From a virus, in the IMG/VR virus record IMGVR_UViG_3300009413_000105, positions 1 to 21,580 of that record: a stretch of 21,580 nt of DNA; one strand, given 5' to 3'. Position 1 is the stretch's first letter. Each line of letters opens with the position of its first letter. The translations under genes and the position numbers were made by a program. Below the pieces are notes generated by a model. That model was not told where the DNA came from. It saw only the letters and a list, made by a program, of their open reading frames with translations, and searched no databases. Shown piece by piece: positions 15,427-21,580 of the stretch.

Positions 15427-17349
15427 ATGGCAGCAAAGGTTGAGGCTCCAAATGAGATTAGCCTGAATGGGGTATATTACCCTATAGCAAGACCTGTTCA
15501 GAGCGTACTGTCATCTATCTACCCGGCCAAGGTTGTCATAGGCGATACGACCAAGGACTCTCAGGCCAGAACATCTGTTATTGCATGGTCTGACTGGCGT
15601 GGTGGTATTGGTATAAACCGTATGGAGACCGGGGGTGATGTGAACCGTGCATGGTGGTCTACCTGCCAGTTACGGTACAAGAATCATTTAATACTTCCGG
15701 GGCTGGACAATGATGCCAATGCAAATAAGACCTCTACGAGCCTTACAGACCCCTCTATAGGGGCAATAGGTGAGCTTGCCAGTGAGATATATGTAGCATG
15801 GAACGGTTCCACCTCTGAGGATGCCAAGATATATAAGTACAACAATGCCTCTGATGTCTGGGGTTCTGCACTCGCTACACCAAGCGATCAGGTTACTGAT
15901 ACGGTAACATGGAGAACTCTGGCAGGAGAGACATTTCTAATATTTGCACACTATGATGCCAACGGGTCTGGATACACAAGGTTTGATGGATCAACATGGA
16001 CAGAAGATGCTACAGACAGCCAGTATGTTGCTGCATGGGATGACAGGCTGTGGGGCATCAGCTATGCAGGACAGCTATGGTACTCCATAGTTGCAGGCAC
16101 AGAAGTAAATGATGCCAAGCTGCCCCTTCCTGCCGGGTCTGTAACAGGGCTTTTCGTAGCCCGTGATGCAGGAGGAGAGCCTATACTATACGCTTCTACA
16201 AAGAAGGGTCTGTTTGCCCATGATTCGGCTAACTCAAAGTTTATCCAGACAGAGCTGACTATTCCAAACCACCCACATGCAGGTAAAGGTACTATCAGGT
16301 GGCGTGACAGTATATATATGCCAGCAGGACTGGGTGTTTACAAGTATATTAACCAGGCTGGAGGTGCTGTTCTGGCTGTAACAGGACCAGACAGGGATGA
16401 CGGTGTTCCCACCAACCAGAGGGGAACTATCAAGTTTATGACAGGCTCTCATAACGAGCTGTTTGCAGGGCTTGACGCATCAACTGCACCTAATATTACA
16501 TCCGGTGACTCAATACCGTACCAGTGGCAGAGCCACCACGGATCGATGGTTATAGATGATGACACGGGATACTCCACGATCCTTGGATATGATGATATGG
16601 GATGGGAGGCCAAGTGGACAGCATCCAGTGCAGGCAGAAGTTTACAGTCACTTACCGTAAGTGATGCGTATGATGAGTACCGTATGTGGTGGGGATTTAA
16701 CGGTGAGATAAAGTTTATGAAGATACCCAGCGACATCATAAATCCCTCATTCGTGAGTGATTTTGAGTTCGCTGCATCAGGTGTACATGAGACACCATGG
16801 TTTAATGCAGGTCAGGCAGAGGTAGACAAGCTGGCATTAAAGCTAAGGGTAGAGGTACAGGACGCATCGTCAACAGAGACGGTGGCAGTTGAGTATGCTA
16901 CCGATTATGCAGAGAGTTACACCTCTCTTGGAACAATTACGAGTGATGGTATTACAAGCTATACATTTGGATCATCAGCAGGTACTGCATTCAGGGCTAT
17001 AAAGTTCAAGCTGTCACTTGCCAGAACCACCAACACAGGCACGGTTAACTATACCAAGCTGACTCCTGACGTGGTAAGCACTACGCTGGAATGGCGTAAG
17101 AAGCTGCCCTCAAAGTGGGGTCATCAGGTACAGGTAGATATCAATAAAGAGTATAAGGGCAAGTCTCCAAAGGATCTAAGGGCTGCATTACTGTCAGCCA
17201 TAGAGTCTACTACCCTTGTGGAATTTACATTCAGAGATGACAGTGGGGGTACCCGGAACTACCATGTCGATGTGGCATCAGCCACCGGGATGGAGTATAC
17301 AGGTACAGACGAGAGGGGAATAAGCACTATTAATCTGGTGGAACCATGA
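15427..17349 (+). CDS. Large beta-propeller-like tail protein (tail hub or nozzle)
   Basis: 640 residues, starting at the ATG that follows the adaptor stop by no bases. From about residue 90 to 430 there are repeated Trp/Asp/Gly-containing beta units (WRTLAGETFLIFAHYD, YVAAWDDRLWGISYAGQLWY, TIRWRDSIYMPAGLGVYKYI), spaced about 45-60 residues, as in a propeller. The last 90 residues (LPSKWGHQVQVDI to STINLVEP) form a separate beta domain. Order after the adaptor and before the fibre suggests the tubular nozzle or hub of a short tail. The end overlaps the next gene by four bases (ATGA). I see no enzyme motif, though polysaccharide binding is possible. Confidence 0.68.
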   Translation: MAAKVEAPNEISLNGVYYPIARPVQSVLSSIYPAKVVIGDTTKDSQARTSVIAWSDWRGGIGINRMETGGDVNRAWWSTCQLRYKNHLILPGLDNDANANKTSTSLTDPSIGAIGELASEIYVAWNGSTSEDAKIYKYNNASDVWGSALATPSDQVTDTVTWRTLAGETFLIFAHYDANGSGYTRFDGSTWTEDATDSQYVAAWDDRLWGISYAGQLWYSIVAGTEVNDAKLPLPAGSVTGLFVARDAGGEPILYASTKKGLFAHDSANSKFIQTELTIPNHPHAGKGTIRWRDSIYMPAGLGVYKYINQAGGAVLAVTGPDRDDGVPTNQRGTIKFMTGSHNELFAGLDASTAPNITSGDSIPYQWQSHHGSMVIDDDTGYSTILGYDDMGWEAKWTASSAGRSLQSLTVSDAYDEYRMWWGFNGEIKFMKIPSDIINPSFVSDFEFAASGVHETPWFNAGQAEVDKLALKLRVEVQDASSTETVAVEYATDYAESYTSLGTITSDGITSYTFGSSAGTAFRAIKFKLSLARTTNTGTVNYTKLTPDVVSTTLEWRKKLPSKWGHQVQVDINKEYKGKSPKDLRAALLSAIESTTLVEFTFRDDSGGTRNYHVDVASATGMEYTGTDERGISTINLVEP

Positions 17350-17639
17350 TACATAAATTTGGCACAACTACAGTCAGTACGGCTGGTTCAGAACAGCAGA
17401 TATCCAATACTGCTCATCGTGTGCTGTGGATCAAGGCTAAAGCTCTGGCAGCTAATTCAGGTATTGCTTATCTGGGTGATAGTGATATCTCTGCTACCAA
17501 CGGATACGAGCTGTCAGCAGGCAACGAGATAGAGCTCGACTACAGAAAATACGGTGGGTCAGTGGAGTTCAGCAGTATCTACGTGGATGTAGCTACCAAT
17601 GGTGACAAGGTATGCTGGGCCGTGGTACTGGAGGGATGA
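17346..17639 (+). CDS. Small beta-sandwich tail protein, 97 residues
   Basis: Begins on the ATGA that ends the previous gene. Composition is beta-rich with regular hydrophobic alternation (VLWIKAKALAANSGIAYLGD, then IYVDVATNGDKVCWAVVLEG), giving about eight strands. I recall short proteins with the same IYxGDSDxS...GyxLxxG pattern in tail or neck blocks of marine phages, probably small virion ornaments, but cannot name a family. Coupled translation with the propeller protein supports a shared complex. Confidence 0.66.
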   Translation: MIHKFGTTTVSTAGSEQQISNTAHRVLWIKAKALAANSGIAYLGDSDISATNGYELSAGNEIELDYRKYGGSVEFSSIYVDVATNGDKVCWAVVLEG

Positions 17640-17642
17640 CAG

Positions 17643-18020
17643 ATGACTACCAAGCAGGATACACCACAGGGATGGCAGGGTAGTCCTGCCTCATACGTGG
17701 CGTATGAAGCTATAACACGTCAGGGCAAGGAACCTCACAGGGACTTTTCGTTTATCCCCAGAACCCAGGGTCGCAGGCTTGGCCTGGATATAGAAGCAGA
17801 CTTTGTATTCAACAACCCAAGAGGACTTGCACTACATATTAAGGAAAGTCTTTCTACTCACCCAAGGGGGATAGAGACAAGGGGTACTGATATAATGGCC
17901 AAGAGCCAGCTTGCAGGTCAGGGTATTATGATGATATTACTGGACCATGATAAGCTAATACAGGACCCGGACTGGGTAATCGGAGAGGCATTACAGTTCA
18001 GGGAACATGCGTGGGAGTAA
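17643..18020 (+). CDS. PD-(D/E)XK-like (DUF559/Vsr-type) fold protein with altered active site
   Basis: 125 residues, three bases after the previous stop. The order LDIEADFVF (D53), GLALHIKESL (residues 61-70), RGTDIMAKSQLAGQGIMMIL (80-99) follows the strand-strand-helix layout of Vsr/DUF559-type nucleases, in which xDF is followed by L-x-I-E-x-D-G-x-H and then D-xx-R-xxx-L-xxx-G. Here the E-x-D/K position reads H65-I66-K67, so the acidic metal ligand appears lost while D53, H73 and the later D83 stay. It may be a structural derivative or a nuclease with unusual ligands. I recall similar proteins between tail genes and fibres of marine phages. The fold call is by eye and uncertain; gene status is firm. 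Confidence 0.6.
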   Translation: MTTKQDTPQGWQGSPASYVAYEAITRQGKEPHRDFSFIPRTQGRRLGLDIEADFVFNNPRGLALHIKESLSTHPRGIETRGTDIMAKSQLAGQGIMMILLDHDKLIQDPDWVIGEALQFREHAWE

Positions 18021-18023
18021 ATA

Positions 18024-20546
18024 ATGGCAATAACTGATATTAACGTAAGTGGATCTATATTTCAGGATGACGGTGATCCGGTAAACGGGGCTACGGTAGC
18101 TATTCTTGAGACAGGCACAACCACTCAGGAAGACAGCACTACCACTAACAGTAGCGGATTCTGGACATTTACAGAAACAAGCCTTGATACCACGTATGAT
18201 GTAAAGCAGACATCAGGCTCCAGTATCCGCAAGATGATGTGGGCTGATGAGATAGCCTTAAAGGGTGTGGATACTTCATACCTGAAAATCAGAGGTGTTG
18301 CTTCAGCAGCAGCTCCCCTGTACTTATTTGCAGACAGGGCAGATGATGCTGGTGACGCATGGAGGATACAGGCAACTACTTCCGATACTCTTACCATAGG
18401 GTCTGACAAGGCTGTTGCTGCTACGATCATAGACTATGTAACGATTACAAACGGAGCTAATGCAGCAGCGTCAGTTGTTGCACTTGGTGGTAATCTTACA
18501 GTTGGTGGGGACTTAACCATATCTGGTGATGACCTCACTATGGGAACCAATACATCTACTGCGATACTGGTAGCTGATGGTACTAATTACAATCCCGTTG
18601 TTCCAAGTGGGGTGATAGACCTCGCTAACAATGGTGCATTTACCCTGGACAATACAGTTATATCCAGTCAGACAGAGATATCGTCTGGTCTGGCTGCTGC
18701 TGATGAGCTTCTATATTCTGATGGTGGTACGGTTAAGAAAGTTGGCTTAGATACTCTAACCACTTATCTGGCTGGTGTTAACGCAGGTACGGTAACCAGT
18801 ACAGGACTATCTGATTCCAGTGGTGTCATAACATTAGACATACAGAATATGACTGCATCAACTACTATTGCTGATGCAGACCTTGTTGTCATAGATGATG
18901 GTGCTGGTGGGACGTTAAGAAAGATGACAAGGGCAAACTTCATAGAGAGTGCTGCTCTTGATGCTGTGAACATAGATGGTGGTGCTATTGACGGTACGGT
19001 TATTGGTGCAAATAGTGCTGCTGCCGGGACATTTACAGCTATAGTAGGCACAACAATAGACGCTTCAACAGACTTCACTATAGGGGATACTGTAATAACT
19101 GATGGTGTTATTACTGACTCAACAGGATTACAACTAGCAGCTAATCTGGATATAGATGGTACAGCAGATATATCTGGAGACTTGACCCTGTCTGGTGGAG
19201 CTGACGGAGCATTGCAGTTCACCAATGCTGGCGAGAACTCTATCAAGATACCGGACAACCAAGCCAGTGCACTTATTATAGAAGAAGCTAATAATGCCTA
19301 TATAACATTTGTTACGACGAATAGTTCTGAAGCTATTACTGTAGCGAAAGCCACTACATTCTCAGCAGGAATAGCTAACTCAGGAACTATCGCTGCTGGT
19401 ACTTGGAACGGCACTGCTATAGCGAGTGGCTACATAGCTGCTGACGCTATCACCGGGGCTAAGATTGCAGATGATGCGATTGATTCTGAGCATTATACAG
19501 ACGGATCAATAGATACTGCACACCTTGCTGCTGATGCAGTAACTGGTGCAAAGATAGCTGACGATGCTATCAACAGTGAACACTACACGGATGGATCAAT
19601 AGACAATGCACATATCGCAGATGACCAAATAGACAGTGAGCATTATGCTAACGGTTCTATAGACACTGCACACATTGCAGACAATCAGGTAACACTGGCA
19701 AAGATGGCAGGGCTTGCCAGAGGCAAGATCATATATGGAGATGCAAGCGGAGACCCTGCTGCACTGGCAGTGGGAGATGCAGACCAAGTATTAACACATG
19801 ACGGCACGGATATATCATGGGAAGATGCAAGTGGTGGAAGTGGTGCGGTTTCAGCGGTGGCTAATGGTGCTGATAATAGAATTGCTACATTTAGTTCTTC
19901 TACGGCTTTAAACGGTGAAGCCAACTTAATATTCGACGGTGAATTAGGTGTAGGAACTGACCCAGGCTATCCTCTGCACGTAAGCGTCGACAAAGCTGGC
20001 GATTGGCTCGCATCTTTGGATAATACTAATGCTGATGCCTATGGTTTAAGGATAAGACATACTAATGATGCCTCGGACGATAATACAAATTTGTTCTTGC
20101 AATGTACTGATTCTGGTCCAACCCACAGGCTGAAAATATTTTCTGATGGTGATGTACAGAATCATGATGGGACGTTCTCAGCTTTATCTGATTCAAGAAT
20201 CAAACAGAATATTGTAAATGCGAATAGTCAGTGGACTGATATAAAGGCTTTAGTGTTTAAGAACTTCAAGAAGAAAGATGATGTTGCCAAATATGGAGAA
20301 GGGTCTGCACCAGTGCATATGGGTTTAATTGCTCAAGAGCTAGAAACAACCTCACCAAACCTAGTCAAAGAGTATGCTGCTGATGCAGAGACTGATGGGT
20401 TGGTACACGATGATTTCAAAGTTGCAGGAGCAACGGTCAAAGGAATCAAATATTCTATTCTCTTTATGAAGGCTACCAAAGCCTTACAAGAAGCTATGGC
20501 TAGGATTGAAACACTTGAAACGAAAGTCACAGCATTGGAAAGCTAG
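18024..20546 (+). CDS. Tail fibre with self-cleaving S74 intramolecular chaperone
   Basis: 840 residues. Residues about 8-70 (VSGSIFQDDGDPVNGATVAI and on) look like a carboxypeptidase-regulatory-type Ig-like domain, perhaps the virion anchor. Then follows a long low-complexity beta shaft rich in Gly, Thr, Asp and Ala (residues about 90-470), and tandem repeats at about 471-563. Residues about 615-720 look like a fibre head domain. From residue 722 comes the peptidase S74 domain: SDSRIK (S722 and K727, the five-residue Ser-Lys spacing of this family), MGLIAQELE, then IKYSILFMKATKALQEA and a final coiled coil. Such domains trimerise the fibre and then cut themselves off just before the Ser. Lys codons change from AAG upstream to AAA near the end. 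Confidence 0.85.
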   Translation: MAITDINVSGSIFQDDGDPVNGATVAILETGTTTQEDSTTTNSSGFWTFTETSLDTTYDVKQTSGSSIRKMMWADEIALKGVDTSYLKIRGVASAAAPLYLFADRADDAGDAWRIQATTSDTLTIGSDKAVAATIIDYVTITNGANAAASVVALGGNLTVGGDLTISGDDLTMGTNTSTAILVADGTNYNPVVPSGVIDLANNGAFTLDNTVISSQTEISSGLAAADELLYSDGGTVKKVGLDTLTTYLAGVNAGTVTSTGLSDSSGVITLDIQNMTASTTIADADLVVIDDGAGGTLRKMTRANFIESAALDAVNIDGGAIDGTVIGANSAAAGTFTAIVGTTIDASTDFTIGDTVITDGVITDSTGLQLAANLDIDGTADISGDLTLSGGADGALQFTNAGENSIKIPDNQASALIIEEANNAYITFVTTNSSEAITVAKATTFSAGIANSGTIAAGTWNGTAIASGYIAADAITGAKIADDAIDSEHYTDGSIDTAHLAADAVTGAKIADDAINSEHYTDGSIDNAHIADDQIDSEHYANGSIDTAHIADNQVTLAKMAGLARGKIIYGDASGDPAALAVGDADQVLTHDGTDISWEDASGGSGAVSAVANGADNRIATFSSSTALNGEANLIFDGELGVGTDPGYPLHVSVDKAGDWLASLDNTNADAYGLRIRHTNDASDDNTNLFLQCTDSGPTHRLKIFSDGDVQNHDGTFSALSDSRIKQNIVNANSQWTDIKALVFKNFKKKDDVAKYGEGSAPVHMGLIAQELETTSPNLVKEYAADAETDGLVHDDFKVAGATVKGIKYSILFMKATKALQEAMARIETLETKVTALES
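19434..19712 (+). repeat. Tandem repeats in the fibre shaft
   Basis: Two 90-base units (19434-19523 and 19524-19613) encode IxADAxTGAKIADDAIxSEH followed by YTDGSIDxAH. A 60-base unit (19614-19673) keeps only the second part, and a partial copy follows to 19712. DNA copies differ at many third positions, so the repeats are old and kept at protein level. They resemble repeat shafts common in marine phage fibres. Confidence 0.85.
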
Positions 20547-20554
20547 AGGGTATT

Positions 20555-21580
20555 ATGAGAAACAAGCTGAGAGCAATCCCTTATGTTATGGTGTACACCA
20601 TAAGGCTACTATTCTTTATTCTTTTCTACCCATTCAGGATGCTCTATAAGGGTGTTCGATGGTTAGCCAGAGCTATAGGCAGGGGATTCATGGTAGTCAT
20701 CAGGGGCATCATTGCCACACCGATGGCTGTTATCAGAACTCCGATGAGAATGTACAGGCGTGTAACTGTATGGAGAAACTGGTTACTTGCCAAGGTAGAA
20801 TACCTACAGAGTGAGAGCCAGAAATGGCGTACCACATTTAACATACTTAAAAGCCCTTACAGTTTTCTCAGGATGATGGGCTTTTCTCCCCAGATGGCAG
20901 CAGGTCTGCTCTTTGCAGGATCAACAGTGGGTACAGGTGTAGTAGTCAATGAGACTATACTATCAGAACCCAGCTTTAGTGCAGGAGATCACGGGATCTA
21001 TACTGCCCCTTCAGATTTCCCCGTAACGTACAGTGATAAAGACAACACCCTCAAGATACAGCTTGGTACTACTCCAGTTGGAGAGATTTCAATATCCGAT
21101 GTAACGGTAGGAACGGCATATTCTGGGTCTACACTACCGTCAGGAGAATCGCATCCAGTTATGATTGGAGGATCAACCTCTTCAGCTACATATCTTGAAG
21201 TTGGGAGTTTAACCATCGATAGATGGCGTTGTGATCAGTTCATTATACAGAACAGTGAAGCGAATATTCTGAGGATCATTGGAAATTCCAGCAGTGGGCA
21301 GTCACTCAGTCCTTCACCTGGGGTTCCACGCAGACGTGCCATTTCAGGCGGAAACAGGGCAGACTCGATGATAACGAAAGGCGGCTACTACGACCAGATA
21401 AAAATTGAAGCACCTAACTCTTCGGTCAACGGGAAGGTAGATAAGCTAACACTAAGTAATATATGGACCAAGGGTGGTCCGTGTCTTGTCAACAGGGTCA
21501 AGGCAGGGACACTGACTATAGAACTCAGTGAGTTTGGGCGGGACACCGATTTTTCGACCAAGGACTTCACTGTAGCAACG
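20555..21580 (+). CDS. Membrane-segment-bearing virion protein, 3' end outside the window
   Basis: Starts at ATG 20555, nine bases after the fibre stop, with AGAGGGT upstream, and stays open for 342 codons to the window end. Residues about 8-27 are hydrophobic (IPYVMVYTIRLLFFILFYPF), followed by a very basic helical region to about residue 110 rich in Arg and Met. A second hydrophobic stretch is at about 112-131 (PQMAAGLLFAGSTVGTGVVV). The rest is beta-rich with Ser, Thr and Gly, like a fibre or receptor-binding part (GSTSSATYLEVGSLTIDRW). A membrane or envelope-contacting head on a beta shaft is unusual. I recall similar N-termini next to fibres in marine phages but no function. Could be an ejection-linked or tail-tip protein. 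Confidence 0.75.
   Translation, partial: MRNKLRAIPYVMVYTIRLLFFILFYPFRMLYKGVRWLARAIGRGFMVVIRGIIATPMAVIRTPMRMYRRVTVWRNWLLAKVEYLQSESQKWRTTFNILKSPYSFLRMMGFSPQMAAGLLFAGSTVGTGVVVNETILSEPSFSAGDHGIYTAPSDFPVTYSDKDNTLKIQLGTTPVGEISISDVTVGTAYSGSTLPSGESHPVMIGGSTSSATYLEVGSLTIDRWRCDQFIIQNSEANILRIIGNSSSGQSLSPSPGVPRRRAISGGNRADSMITKGGYYDQIKIEAPNSSVNGKVDKLTLSNIWTKGGPCLVNRVKAGTLTIELSEFGRDTDFSTKDFTVAT

Noticed and set aside
18024-21580. A diversity-generating retroelement target near the fibre genes.
   Set aside because: No reverse transcriptase and no template/variable repeat pair is visible; the fibre repeats are ordinary tandem protein repeats.

Overview
This window is a continuous piece of the late (virion-structure) gene block of a tailed double-stranded DNA phage or prophage. 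All 20 genes I can support lie on the + strand. They are packed end to end with gaps of at most about 90 bases, several 1-4 base stop/start overlaps, and one 41-base overlap. No stretch of 300 bases lacks a gene. I see no rRNA, tRNA, CRISPR array, transposase or integrase. Both ends are cut: the window opens inside the large terminase gene and closes inside a long unfinished frame. The order terminase, portal, scaffold, major capsid protein, head-tail adaptor, propeller-like tail protein, fibre, with no tape measure, tube or sheath gene, points to a short-tailed (podovirus-like) particle. Several proteins resemble ones I recall from uncultured marine phages; this is memory, not a search. Arg is mostly AGG/AGA and Ile often ATA, while Shine-Dalgarno sites are strong and bacterial in style. 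The host cannot be named from this.

Layout. 1-2391: packaging motor nuclease end and the portal, which carries an unusual Pro/Gly-rich tail. 2395-10429: five genes of poorly known function, ending in a 1501-residue protein with hydrophobic stretches, probably an internal or ejection protein. Three of them share a short repeated motif, and the block prefers AAA for Lys where the flanks prefer AAG. 10492-13853: scaffold, major capsid protein, a Cys/His-rich probable zinc protein, a leader with two inverted repeats, a probable capsid decoration protein and a small partner. 13863-14151: a short coiled-coil protein overlapping a 36-residue Lys-rich protein. 14164-18020: head-tail adaptor with an inserted jelly-roll-like domain, a large propeller-like tail protein, a small beta protein, and a protein that looks like a PD-(D/E)XK nuclease fold with an altered active site. 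18024-20546: a fibre ending in a self-cleaving S74 chaperone. 20555 to the end: an incomplete protein with a hydrophobic, basic N-terminus.

How they work together (inference from family knowledge): the scaffold and capsid protein build the prohead on the portal; the terminase fills it; the zinc-type, decoration and adaptor proteins complete and stabilise the head; the propeller protein, small beta proteins and fibre form the short tail and bind the host; the 1501-residue protein and perhaps the last gene help DNA cross the cell envelope. Lysis, replication and regulatory genes are outside the window.
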